DNA of 64,000 bases. Origin: Cymodocea nodosa (Eukaryota; Streptophyta; Magnoliopsida; Alismatales; Cymodoceaceae). The stretch spans positions 4,960,001 to 5,024,000 of the forward strand of contig JAZBRI010000011.1 of assembly GCA_036874045.1 (NCBI GenBank). Direction: 5' to 3'. Below the pieces are notes generated by a model that was not told the DNA's origin, made no database searches, and saw only the letters and a list, made by a program, of their open reading frames with translations. Of this stretch, positions 36,316 to 48,474 are shown piece by piece. The position numbers were made by a program, and so were the translations under genes. Position 1 is the first letter of the stretch, and each line of letters starts with the position of its first letter.

Positions 36316-38159
36316 TTATATCTATATTTTATCCTATTAGTGTACATAACTATCTTGTATATGTTTTACTTGTTAAATTCATGTTTGATATGTGTGTTAG
36401 TTTTGTAGTGTTTGTTCTTTTCGACTACAAGCCAGGTACGCATCCCTTGTCCTTACTCTTTATAATGCACTTATGTTTTTCATGTTATAATCTTGTATAT
36501 TTACATGCTTATCATTTCTTGTATGCTAGAGCAAATGTCATGAGTTAATTCTGAAAGTGCATGTAGAATTCATGCTAGGCATGGGGGGGCGACACATTGA
36601 CTTGTAAAGTGTGTTATATGTTTGTCTTTATCATCTGCATGCTTTCAACTTAGCTTGGTTATTTCTTTACATTGAGGACAATGCGTAAACTAGGCATGGG
36701 GGGGAGGCATTTGATGATATTTTGTTATATTATGTTTATGTTGTTGTGTTTTTGTGATTTTAGTATGCGTTTTGTTGTTTTTATGCTATGTTTAAAAATT
36801 TTTCTATGTAATTTTCTATTTTTGATTAGAGCTCAAGTAGTTGAGGTTGTAAACTCAAGAACTACTATTAGAATTAATGGGATTATCCCCCATTTACTTT
36901 TGAGTGGTATCTCCAGAGCCTTATGCATGGACCTATTGTGAGTCCTTTAGAGGAAGATGAGTTCATGCTAGTGTGTTCTAAGTTGAGTCTTCCTAGCTAC
37001 TTGGATTAATGCCTTGCTGCTTTTGCACCCAATTTGAGCGATCCCAAGGTGAGTGCCACCATAATAATGGGTTATTCTATAACCTTGAGGTGAGATAATA
37101 TGGATCATTCCAAACTTTCATGAGAATCTGAAAGTTGTGTTTAGGACAGTTTTCAAGGTTATCACACTTGATATTCTAGGAGGGTGTCGGGTTTAGGCAA
37201 TTGGAGGAATAAGGTGTAATATTAGGAGAGTAGTTGGTTTTTTTTTGTGAAAAAGAGTCTTGAAAAAAAAAAAAAAAAATTAGAAGAAGAGAATATGTAT
37301 TAAAAAAAAAATGGATGAAAAAAAAAAGAAATAGAAAAGAAAAGAGAAAAGAGACAAGCAATAAAGAGGGAAGGTAGATTTGGAGTTAATTGGGGAGTGA
37401 ATAAAGTTTTTATTTAGTATCAATTTTTCCTTTCTTTGAGTGTTGGGAGGTATAGCATATCAAGTGTGGTATTTTGTTTACTTGTTCTAGGCATTTTCCA
37501 ATAGTTCTCATAGGAAGGGAGGAATCACTACCTACAATTATGTGATTATTGCATACTCCTAATATTTCCCTATGTATAGTGAGGGTGAGATTCTTTTTGT
37601 GCAAGGTAGATGGTCCTTGTGGATAGGTGACCCCTTAGGCATGTTAGTGTGGATTTGTTGAAATGTAAAGGACTTGTGAGTTATCTTTTCTATTTGAGCC
37701 ACCACTAGTGCCCAAAGACTTTAATAGCAGTAATTGAGCCTAGCAACCTTTCACTTGAAGCTTTAGTCTCTCTTTCATCTTTTGTCTTGTTCCCTACTTT
37801 TTGTTTTTGTGCTTTATGTGTTGCTTTGTTTTTAGTTTTTTATACATGATGTATCAATTTTTCATTATTCTACTTTGTTTTATTTTGCTTTCTTTTATTT
37901 TGTTTTAGTTTGGACTTTGAGGGTATGTTCTCTACAAACCCTCCAAAGACAACACTCCGCCACTAGGGTGACCTAGGGGTTTAATGGCTTGTTGCATAAG
38001 TTAAATGCAGCCACGATTCCTGCGAGAGTGAGTTAGGTTTTTCTGCTTTTAGTAGTTAGTTTGTGTTTTTAATAAGTATGCCACTTTGAAAATTGTGTTT
38101 ATCTTTTAGACTTCTAGCTAGTTATGCTAGGGACTAGCATAATTTAGGCTTGGGGGTTT
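36316..38159 (+). other. AthG 3' non-coding stretch and polypurine tract
   Basis: No credible gene. G-rich tracts occur at 36583-36590 and 36700-36708 (CATGGGGGGGAGGCAT after GAGGACAATGC, a phrase common after pol in Athila-like elements) and at 38149-38159 (GCTTGGGGGTTTT), which adjoins the LTR and serves as the PPT. A purine-rich, A-run tract spans about 37255-37370. Confidence 0.75.
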
Positions 38160-40230
38160 TGTAGAGTCGTAATTTATGCATATTGTATATAGTTCATTGA
38201 TGCATTTTATGTGCTTAAAGTTATATACTCACAGGTGCTTAATGAAGATTTAAGTTATAATGCATTTTGGGCAAATAATGTGGTTATAGGCTTAAATGAA
38301 AAATAATGCATAAATGAGACTCTATTTGTTATTTTGCACTTCATGAAAACACATTTACATCTTGGTGGCAACACAATTGCATTTCATTAAGTAGATTAAT
38401 TTTACTTCAACACTTAGAATTAATTATTTAAATAAGTACATGGGTATTTTTAGAATTTAATGAAAAATATGATTTTGACCCTTTTTGAAGTATCCATGTT
38501 TAGGAATATATCTAATCTTATTTCTTGAGTGGTTTGATGTATTTGTTTGAGTTTTGTAGGTTGAAAACAAAGAAAAATAAAGCAAATAAGTTTGGATGAA
38601 TCTTGGCCCTTGGATTAGAGATCTTTAGTGGAGATTAGATCCCACCACTTGGAGCCTTTATAAAACAAGAGGTAAGGCCAACCAAACACCCTCTCTAGGA
38701 TGAGCTTCCTCATTTCCAGCCCTTGGAGTCGTCAGCCCCTCTCCTCTCATCAAGCTTGGGTGTTGGTGGTGCTCTCCCCCCTCTTGTCAAGCTCCAAGGT
38801 GGAAGACAAGGTTTGGTCGACCTTCTCTCTTCTTCTCTTGGTGGTTGCTGGTAGGAGGACGGTAAGAGGCCCCATTCCAAAGCTCGTGGTTGCTGTTTGG
38901 AGCACATCTAAAGCTGTGCAACAATCTCCCATCTTTTGTGGATCATTTCTTAGTAGAAGAAAGGCAAAGGTTGTAGACTCTAGGTGGACGACTACTTGTA
39001 TTTGGAGTTTGGTGGTGTTTGAAGACCTCCCGCTTTCGGAAGAGGATTCGTGTGGTGACAACCACGAATTTCTTGGTTAGGAGGATGGCTAGGAGCACAT
39101 CTCTTGCACCATTCTTCCCTAAAGTAAGTTTGCACTTCAAGGTAATTAGGGTTGTAGTGGTTTAGCTCTTTAGGTTACATACATTTTGTAGTTGTATTGG
39201 CATTTAAGTTAGATTTCTAGTCTTGCATTTGTAATGTTATGTTTTAATGTGATAAAACTTTAGGATTTCATTTAGAACTTTATATTTCAGTAGATGTAAT
39301 ATTACTTTTATTGTTGATGTTAAAGCAACTCTCATATTTGGTTGAATCTTGTACATATGTGAATGTTTGTATGCTAACAAAGCTAACTTGGGGTTATATC
39401 TCGTCGATTTAGAATCCTGTGATTTTAACGATTTTGTTTAGGTCGTAATTCAATGATCCAGTGACGTTTTGCTTTAGTTTTTGATTCTATTTTGTATAGG
39501 TTCGAGTGTACTTTACTCTTGTATAGTTTTTAGAATTTTTGCAATCTATTTGTATATGTATTCAAATTTATTTCGTTGATGTTGCATTTGGCGCATCCTA
39601 GCTTTTTTCTCCCGATTTTTGCTTCAGTGCCAAACTCGATTTCTTATTATCTACAGCATGAAATCGACCTATGTAAATTTTTTCAGTTAGATGAACGAGT
39701 TAAGTTTCAAAGCAGGCTGATTTTTCAGACTTTCATGAAGATTTGAAAATCTTATGCCATTTTTAGCAACTGTGCGCAATTCGGGAATGTTATTTGCCAG
39801 TCTGCGCGCCTTCAGGAAAATCATTGCTGACACTTGCCTATTTAATAATTTTTGACGAAATCAGTGGGGTTGTAAAGTTAATTCAATGAGTACTCAGTAT
39901 GATATTTTTATTATATTTTACCTTTGACATACTAAGAGGAGGATATGTGTGAAACTGACTGAATTTTGAGATTCTGTGCTGTAGTGATTTAGTGTTTTAT
40001 GAATGGAAATGAGGAATTTGCACTTCAATGAGTGAATTTTTGATAAATTTTGAATCACTTGTAACTTATTATTTTTACACCTTAGAAATATTTTGTAGAA
40101 CCCAAATCCTTGTGGATTCAACTCGTACTCACCGAAGTAAATTACAATTGCACCGTGTGCTTGCGGTTATTTATTTTAAAACATGGTTTACAAATACGAG
40201 TTTATTTTTCTATCAATCAAAACTGTAACA
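38160..40230 (+). repeat. AthG 3' LTR
   Basis: 2071 bases, TGTAGAGTCG to ACTGTAACA, followed by TSD GTAGA. TATAAAAC lies at 38659-38666. It contains a segment at about 39576-39727 missing from the 5' LTR; the flanking TTTC repeats fit a slip or short-homology deletion in the 5' copy. Its open frames near 38700-39080 mirror those of the 5' LTR and are spurious. Confidence 0.94.
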
Positions 40231-40235
40231 GTAGA

Positions 40236-41017
40236 AACCATATTCGATTCAAAGACATCCGTAATTATTGAAATAACTTTTATCTTTTCAAAGTAGTAAA
40301 TATTGATAATTTTCTTTAAAAGTTAGTTTGAAAAGCTTGAATCATACAAGAGCTTTCTAATGTACCCGTGTAATGAGCTTTCAATCAACAATCTCAAGTC
40401 TGATCAGGGCCTTAGGTTGTTAGATTTAAAGAATCCTTTTTTAGGACAACAATCCTTACATACCTATCTGCTCAAGTACAAGAGGCTCGTGATCAAACTG
40501 ATTAATAAACTCTCAAAGATTTTCACTTTGTAAGCATTTTTTATTTTAAGCATAGTATATATATGTATTTCATTAATACAGATGCGATAAAACACAAATC
40601 TCATACAATTTTTACATCTAAGATTTTACTGAAAATATGAATCAATTTCAATAAGCTTATACTTTTGAGTAGTAGTTTAATAGGATTTACATATAAATTA
40701 TTCTACAAGTTTAATCAATCAAGTCAAACTCATGCATGATCATATGAATTCTCATTGATCCACATAAAACATTTAATCAAAATTTCAGGATTTTAGAGGA
40801 ATTTAATGTTTTTCATTGACATTTCACTTAAAAATGTAAAAACATTAAACTTTGAAAGATAAGTAAAATCAATAAGATACTAAAATAATTTTATCGTAAA
40901 TACATAGTATCTCATGTAGCAGTTTAGATATTACTTAGACATTTATGATAATTATATAATATTTATGAGGTAAACAACATCATCAACAATATTTATCTTT
41001 TGTGGAGTTTAAGCATT
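40236..41017 (-). other. B1 post-pol non-coding stretch, right of AthG
   Basis: Homologous to 19435-20215 in B2 and 50541-51219 in Bplus. It continues directly from 10645 across the AthG insertion. No ORF. Confidence 0.8.
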
Positions 41018-42625
41018 TTACACATCACATAGCCTACAAATACCTAAATTTAATCTTATGTTGCAGAATGTATTTTCATCTAGAGGTTTTGTAAATATAT
41101 CAGCTAATTGATTTTTACTAGACACAAATCCTAATTTAATTTTTCCTTTAATTACATTATCTCTTAGAAAATGATGTCTAACCTCTATATGTTTTGCTCT
41201 AGAATGTAATACAGGACTTTTGGAAAGATTTATTGTAGAACTACTGTCATAATAAATCTCAATTTTATCATAAGTTAATCCAAAGTCTTCTAAAGTTTGC
41301 CTTATTCACAGAATTTGAGTGCAACACAATGCAGCAACAACATATTCAACTTCAGTGGTTGAAAGTGCTATACAGTTTTGCTTTTTACTAAACCATGACA
41401 CCAAATTATTTCCCAATAATTGACATGTACTACTAGTACTTTTTCTATCAAATTTAGATCCTGCGTAATCAACATCAGTATATCCTATAAGATCTACTGA
41501 ACTATCCTTAGAATAATACAAATCAAAATTTTTAGTTCCTTGTGTATATCTAAATATTCTTTTAACAACAATTGAGTGTGATTCTTTAGGATTAAATTAA
41601 AATCTAGCATAAGCACACACATTAAACATAATATCAGGTCTACTAGCTGTCAAATAAAGTAAAGAACCAATCATACTTTAGTATTTCCTTTGATCTATTG
41701 GTTTTCCTATGTCATCAATATCTAACTTTAAAGAAGTACTCATAGGAGTTCCTCAAATCCTTGTATCATTAAAATTAAATTTCTTAAGCATTTCAACTGT
41801 ATATTTTCCCTCATTTAAAAATATACCTTTATCCATTTGCTTAATTTGAAGTCCTAGAAAATATGAAAGTTCTATCATACTCATCTCAAATTGACTAGTC
41901 ATTTCTTTAAAAAATATTTTTATCAATTTATCCGAAGTTGCTCCAAAGATTATATCATCCACATATATTTGAACAACAATCTGATCTTTATCATCTTTCT
42001 TGATAAAAAGAGTATAGTCTACTTTTCCCATGATATAACCTTGTTCTATTAGAAAAGTAGATAATCTTTCATACCACGATCTAGGTGCTTGCTTCAAACC
42101 ATATAAGACTTTCTTCAATTTATACACATAGTCAGGATTTTTAATATCTTCAAATCTAGGTGGTTATTTCACATAAACTTCTTCATTAATTAAACCATTT
42201 AGAAATGCACTCTTAACATCCATTTGATATAGTTTAAAATCCATATAGCAAGTATAGGCCAATAATATTCTAATACTTTCTAACCTAGCCATAGGAGAAA
42301 ATGTTTCATCAATAATCAAGTCCTTCTTCCTATGTATACCCTTGTGTAACTAATCTATCTTTGTTTCTTATAACTTGACCAATCTTATTAGTTTTGTTTC
42401 TAAAGATCCACTTTGTACTTATTATGGATTGATTTTCTGGTGGAGAAACTAATTCCCAAACATCATTTCTAATGAATTGATTTAGTTCATCTCGCATTGC
42501 AACTATCTAATTTTCATCAGATAATGCTTCTTCTATATTCTTTGGTTCTACAAAAGAAACAAACATACACAAACTATTTAAATTTACTGAAACTCTAGTT
42601 TTAACTCCCTCATTTATATCACCAA
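41018..42625 (-). pseudogene. pol: B1 pol remnant: RT and RNase H
   Basis: Read right to left: LENQSI and KWIFRNK near 42420, YQMDVKSAFLNGLI near 42200, the open stretch 42127-41753 with [18 protein letters not shown] and [10 protein letters not shown] (about 41960), then MSMIELSYF, where one Gly codon is deleted in frame. RNase H includes GYTDVDYAGS (the middle Ala is Val), ALSTTEVEYVVAA and CDSSST-like remnants, ending at the stop 41018-41020. Upstream of 42625 the gene is cut by Bplus; integrase, protease and gag of B1 are absent from the window. Confidence 0.88.
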
Positions 42626-44213
42626 TGTTGAGTATTTTGTTTTGATGATGTGTGCTGAATGAAAGTAATCATATTTGCTCAATTACTATTACTTATGAAA
42701 GGAAATTAAGAACATCAATTAATACAAAAAAGTTTACTAATATAAATACTTGTCTGTAATGGATTTGAAATTATACTAAGTTAAATAACTACTCATTTCG
42801 TTGCATTAATTTCTTATTTTACTAAACGTTAAGATAATGTGTGTTTTTATTGAAAAGCATGATATGTTTTAAAGTTATATTTTCTATATCATGAACAGTG
42901 CACGTTTAGATAACTCGTTAAGTTAGAGTGTTATTTGTATAGAGGTCATGTGAGAAATCGTTAAGTTAGAGGCTTAAAGGTTAAAATAGGTCACGTGAGA
43001 ACTCATTAAGTTAGTAAGTAAAAGAAGAGACGAACTCGTTAAGTTAGTGTTGTACACATGGTGAAATTAAAGGTTACGAATGTTATATTGTCTCACGTCA
43101 GTTGCATATGTTTAACTCGTTAAGTTAACATAACTACACGCGTTGAGTTGCTATATTGAACATTAAGGCAACACGTTAGGTTAGCGTTATAAAACTTAAG
43201 TTGTTATTGTTGCATGTGGTAAAATTCTTATTATAAAAATATTTGTTTATCACTGGTTTGTTGAGTTATCTGTAACACATTGGAGTTGGTTCGTTGAGTT
43301 ATCGTAACACCACGAAGCTAGTTTGTTGAGTTAGCGTAACACCATAGACTTAGTTCGTTGAGTTAGCTACAGTACTTATCACGTGAGTTGGCACATGAGG
43401 AACTCATTAAGTTAAAAACATTAAGTTATATATCTACTTGTTTTACTCATTTAGTTAACATTAAAGTAACGACTTATTATTACACTTGATGAAAAATTTT
43501 GGACGAGAAAGTTTATTTTGCAGGAAATTTTTCAAAGATCCAAGATTGATGATTAAAGAAAATTTGAAATGTAAATGTGGGTCAGAACGTGTAGGCATAA
43601 TTTTGAAATTTCGAAGAAGGAAAAAGAGAAGATGTGAAGAAGTGGAAAACTGGTAGTGATTAAACGTGGTGGATATGCATGAAATGAAGATACAGTATAA
43701 AAGGCATAGAATTCTCGTTGATCAATTATCCCTACACACCAAACGAAATATCTTTTCAAGGATCAAAAATACCTCTTCAGGGAAAAGCTCTCAAATGGAA
43801 GAAAATTCAGTGAAGTAGAAAAGGTCAAATTTATGTCACTGAAGATCTGAAGTATCAGAAGAAAGTAAATTCGGTGAAGTAGAGAAAGATAAGATATTAG
43901 TCACTAAAGAATTGCTGAAGAAGAAAAAGAAGAAGAAGAAAGATCTCAAATAGGGAGAAATAATTTAAATTTCGCACATTAGTTTTCTCTGTTTGTAGTT
44001 ATGAAATTGTATAGATGAAACATGGTATCGATATATAATTGCATCTACAATTTCTAAGGAGAATTGAATTGTATATTGCAATTGAAACCTTGAATAAAAA
44101 TGATTTTATGAAAATAGTGTCTTGACTTGTTTTTAATTTTGAAGTTTTAATTATAATCGAAAATGTTGAAAAACACAATTCACCCCTCTCTTGTGTAGCC
44201 ATACGATCCTACA
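42626..44213 (+). repeat. Bplus 5' LTR
   Basis: 1588 bases, TGTTGAGTATTTTG to CGATCCTACA. TATAAAAGG is at 43696-43704, a short AAG-repeat leader stretch is at 43917-43942, and the CTCGTTAAGTTAG motif cluster spans 42910-43460. Similar in length and sequence to the 3' LTR. Confidence 0.93.
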
Positions 44214-44405
44214 AGTGGTACTAGAGCTTTGTTAATAATCTTTAATATAAAATTGATACCAACTTATTTAATATCATTGCTTATTCTGGCTTACTTGTTT
44301 TTAAACATAAATTAATATTTGAGTATACATTTAACCTTCTTGATTTAAGGCTCAAGTTGTTTTTAAACTGTTTAAAATCAAATAGGTTGAAAAATCTAAG
44401 GTAAG
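44214..44405 (+). promoter_or_regulatory. Bplus leader: PBS and splice-donor-like site
   Basis: PBS TGGTACTAGAGC at 44216-44227 has two changes from TGGTATCAGAGC. Directly before the gag ATG (44406) the leader ends CTAAG^GTAAG, a consensus-like donor at 44400^44401, as in B2 and B3. Confidence 0.75.
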
Positions 44406-45515
44406 ATGGCTACTGGAAATGGTAATTTTTCTTTGTATGAAGGCCAAAATCTTAATCATCCTCCTTTATTTGATGGAATACATTTTGAATATTGGAAATA
44501 TAGGATGACAATCTTTCTTCAAAGTATAGATCACAAGTTGTGGTTCATGATCTCTAAACCATATACTCCATTAACTACTCCTTATAATACTTGGACAATT
44601 ACTGAAAAAGAAAATGAAACTTTGAATGCTAAGGGCTTAAATATCTTATTTTGTGCATTGAGTTATGAACAGTTTAGTAAAGTGTCGACATATAAATCTG
44701 CTTATGAGGTGTGGCATGCATTAGAAGTTTCATATAAAGGTACTTCTCAAGTTAAGGAGACTAAGATTATTATGTTAATTCATAAGTATGAACTCTTTAA
44801 GATGCATGAAGACGAAAGTATTTCTGAGATATTTTCCAAATTCCTTGATATCATAAACTCTTTAAAATGCTTAGGAAAGAATTTTGAACAGAATGATTTG
44901 GTGAGGAAAATTCTTAGATCCCTAAGTTCTAAATGGTCTTAGAAAGTGAAATCAATTGAGGAATCACGAGATTTAAATGTTTATATCATAAATGAACTTA
45001 TAGGAAACTTATCTACTTATGAAGTTTAATTAAATGATTCACTAAGTCACAACAAATTAAAAATGAAGAAAGAAATAGCCTTTGAAATTAATTCAGATTC
45101 TGAAATATCTATTGATTTTGATGAGGATTTGATTTTGCTAACTATGAAATTTAAGAAAGCATGGAAAGCTAGGAAACAGCAAAGGAATAGAAATGATAAA
45201 CCCTCAATGTCAAAATCATTGAATGACAAGAATTCTTCATCTAGAAAGTATGTATGTTACAACTGTAAGAAACCTGGACATCTTTCTCTAGATTGTCCTA
45301 TAAGGAAAAATGAAAAGTAAAGTAGGAAAAATCAGAAGAAGACGACTCAGAAAACTCAAAAAATGTTTTATAAGGAAATGGCTTTGAAGGTCACTTGGGA
45401 TGACACGTCTGAAGAGTTTGAATCTGAGGAATTATCATCAAAATATTCACATTCAGAAGAAGAACAAGAGTTAGAAGACGTTGCTCATGTGTGATTCATG
45501 GAAGATGAGTCTAAG
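44406..45515 (+). pseudogene. gag: Bplus gag, capsid and zinc-knuckle part
   Basis: MATGNGNFSLYEGQNLNHPP at the start, then HFEYWKYRMTIFLQSI and the capsid-type domain (open to 44942). Stops at about 44940, 45028, 45319 and 45493 fit CAG-to-TAG, CAA-to-TAA and TGC-to-TGA. The zinc knuckle CYNCKKPGHLSLDC (about 45256-45300) is intact. The segment ends in EDESK at 45515, immediately before GTAATATC. In the unspliced reading the frame continues into the coiled-coil tail; in a spliced reading it would join EETTSK at 48475. Confidence 0.9.
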
Positions 45516-48474
45516 GTAATATCTGATCCTAAAAGTCATTTAGATTTTAACTTTGATGAATTATTATGTGCTTATCATGCATTATTACAAAAACTTAAAG
45601 TTTGTAAACTAGAAAATAAGAATATTAGAAATTATTTGTGTTAGGATCGATAGGCTCACCAAAGGGGGGGTGAATGGTGAAAGAGTGTAGTTTTTAAAAT
45701 TCTTTTGATGTTGAATCGAATGATTCAACAGAAATGTAATGAAATGAAACTAAGAGAATGCAAATCAATAGAAACAAGAAACACATAGCAAATTTTAGGT
45801 GGTTCACCAACTTGGCTAGTCCACCCCCAAGATTCACTTGGGCTTCACTAAGTGTTTCAACACTTACACACTTGCTTTCAGGTCAAAGCAAGAACCAACT
45901 ACATAGAAGTTTTCAGGTATAAACTTCAGTAAACCAACCTCTAGAGTTTTCAGGTCGAAACTCAAACCAACACTATATGGAGCTTTCAGGTTGAAACTAC
46001 GAACCAACAACTTTAATCCTTCAATCAGAGTTTTGGTGCATAGAGCTTTTTCTGCAATAGATCTTTAGAATATACTTCACTGTTTGCAGACTTGAGTGTA
46101 AATGGAATTTGGAGTGTAGCTCTCTACGTATCTCCATTGTTTGTATTTTGTATATATACCTGATATGTACAACGATCATATTTTCCTCCAATGGATGTAT
46201 TCTACTATACTTGATTAGCCTCAAGTCCCAATACGGCAAGTGACCGTTCAGAAAATTGTTTCAAGATATCTTACCGATTTTCCTATCCTTTCGAATAGTT
46301 AGCTATGCAACTCTCCGAAGAGTATCTGTAACTCACCGAAATATCACTTAACCTTACTGCCAGGTAGGATTCTAGAATATTTAAATGTGAGCTGTCATCC
46401 AATCGGATACTTATAATTGTAACTCACCGAACAGTTATATACTTGTCGGATAGTTTGTCTCTGTCAACTTTCCGATTGCTTTAATTCAGCATGTGCATAA
46501 AGGCTGATTTAAGTTTCGGATGGTTATCCCTGTAACTTACCAAAATGCTTTAGGATTTCAGATAGTTATCTTTCTAACTCTCCGAAAACTTATTTGCACT
46601 TCTTTCTGGAATTCTGCACGTGGGAAATTCAATGACTTAAGTTTTGGATGGTTAAACTATAACTCACCAAAACTCTTTTGAAATTTCGGATAGTTATCTT
46701 TCTAACTCTCCGAAAACCCATTTGAGCATCTGTCTGAAATTTTGCACGTGGGAAATTTAATGACTTAAGTTTCGAATAGTTAAATTGTAACTCACCGAAA
46801 CTCTCTTGAAATTCCGGATAGTTATCTAACTCTTCGATTTTCCCTTTTAAGCATTCAACTACCGGCTTCTCCATTTTGCACGTGTGTAATAAAATGACTT
46901 AAGTTCCGGAAAGTTATGCCTGTAACTTACCGAAAAACTTGAATAGTTATCTAACTCTCTGAAAAGAAAACTCGGATAGTTATCTAACTCTTTGACAAGT
47001 CCTTTAAGCTTCCATTCTGTATTTCTACACATGATTTATTGAATGACTTAACTTTCAGATAGTTATACCTGTAACTCTCCGAAAAGTCCTTTAAGCTATC
47101 GAATAGTTAACTCCTTAACTATTCGATCATTCAATCCCCTTAACTGTCTGATTAAATAACTCTCCAAAGGCTTTGTAAAATTCAAATAGTTATCCTTCTA
47201 ACTGTCTGATAGTCTTGCTGCTGTTTTACTCTTCGGATACTTGAACCTGTAACTGTCTGATTTTGCTGTATCTTGAAAGTATTATCATCTGGAACCTTCT
47301 CGATCTGTTCATCTGCTTGGAATTTATTCTAACAACCTTCTGATTTAATGCAGTACATACTTAACTATGAAATACAATATGTTTCCTCACATAGGTTTTG
47401 CATTATCAAAATAGTCAGGTTCTAACAATTTGTTCATTTTGGAAGAAGGAATTTGTTTCCTGTCTACTACTTTAGAAAAGTTTAAATGTGATAATGAAAA
47501 TCATACTAGAGATTTGCATAAATTTTGATTTATTGAATGTGTCTTGTATGAACAAATACAGAATATAAATGCTGAAAAATTAAAGATAGAATCTGAAAAT
47601 GAAAAATTAAGAAACAATATAAATGATCTTGAGTTAGAAATGAAGAGATTAAAAATGAGAGAGCTAGATTTAAATTCCACCATTGAAAAATGGAAAAATA
47701 GAATTTAAGTCAAACTAAGTTAGACAAACTAACTAGTACCCCTACGGTGTCATATAAATTTGACTTAGGATTTGATTATCCTGAATACCTTGAATCTCAA
47801 GCCAATAAAGGATTTATTAGTTGCAGTTCAAGTAAATCTAAGACTAAAATTCCTTTTATCATGAAACAAGGTAATAAATATGTAGAAGTAGGTACTTCAA
47901 GGGATGAATCATGCAATAATAATATAAACTAATGTGATTTATCTAAATGCATTTCTAACATGACTATCAATGTTTCTAAAAATCTTGTTTCTTGTTTTGG
48001 AAATTCAGTCACTAATGTTTCAAAAATGTCAAACAATCGTAGTAAACTGAAAATTCAGAAACCTAGGCATGAAATTCAAAACCCTGGTGTTAGACCAATT
48101 ACTCATTCTGTATGTTCTTTATCTGAAAATTCTTATGCAGAAAAGGATTTTGTACGTACTGACAATTCAAATACAAGTACAAAATCTTGTTATCAACTTA
48201 TTGAAATGTATGAGCATGGCCAAAATAAATTAACATCTGATAAAAATCAGTTTTGTCTTGGTTATACTACATCTGGAAAAAAAAAGAATGATTATAAGAG
48301 CAATAATGCTATAAGTATGATGCTAATGATAAATCATTAGTACTTACAACTAATAAGAATGTAAATAATAATGTTAAACTATTTTTTTTTAAAAAGAAGA
48401 AATATGCATTTAATGAACTTAGTCCTCAACAACATTGGGTACCAAGGAATAGTTCTTCGTAATTTGTTTTGCAG
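45516..48474 (+). other. Bplus intron-like GT...AG segment encoding the gag tail
   Basis: It starts AAG^GTAATATC and ends TTTGTTTTGCAG^GAA, both in phase 0. Without the solo LTR and one TSD copy it is about 1165 bases. It encodes the helical gag tail (NFDELLCAYHALLQ; later LRNNINDLELEMKRLK; FIMKQGNKYVEVGTSRDESC; QQHWVPRNSSS) and closes with TAA at 48460-48462, 12 bases before the AG. B2 and B3 lack precisely this segment. So it may be read as Gag when retained and skipped to make Gag-Pol. Confidence 0.7.
45639..47427 (-). repeat. Solo LTR of SirA in Bplus
   Basis: 1789 bases, TGTTAGGATC to GGTTCTAACA as read on the plus strand, flanked by ATTTG at 45634-45638 and 47428-47432. Its left part matches the SirA LTR at 4725, so it is on the minus strand. 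It is densely packed with CGGATAGTTATC and TAACTCTCCGAAA motifs (46290-47250). No internal element sequence is present: a product of LTR-LTR recombination. Confidence 0.96.

Larger units (their letters stand above)
10651..40230 (+). mobile_element. AthG: Athila-like Ty3/gypsy element with permuted gag
   Basis: A complete insertion with TSD GTAGA (10646-10650 and 40231-40235), LTRs starting TGTAGAGTCG and ending CTGTAACA or CCGTAACA, a PBS at 29315 and a purine tract at 38148. Without the SirC insertion it is about 12.9 kb. The order is LTR, leader, ORF with zinc knuckle and protease, RT, RNase H, integrase, then a capsid-type gag ORF, then the 3' LTR. RT, integrase and gag wording place it with Athila-type gypsy elements. 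It interrupts B1. Confidence 0.93.
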
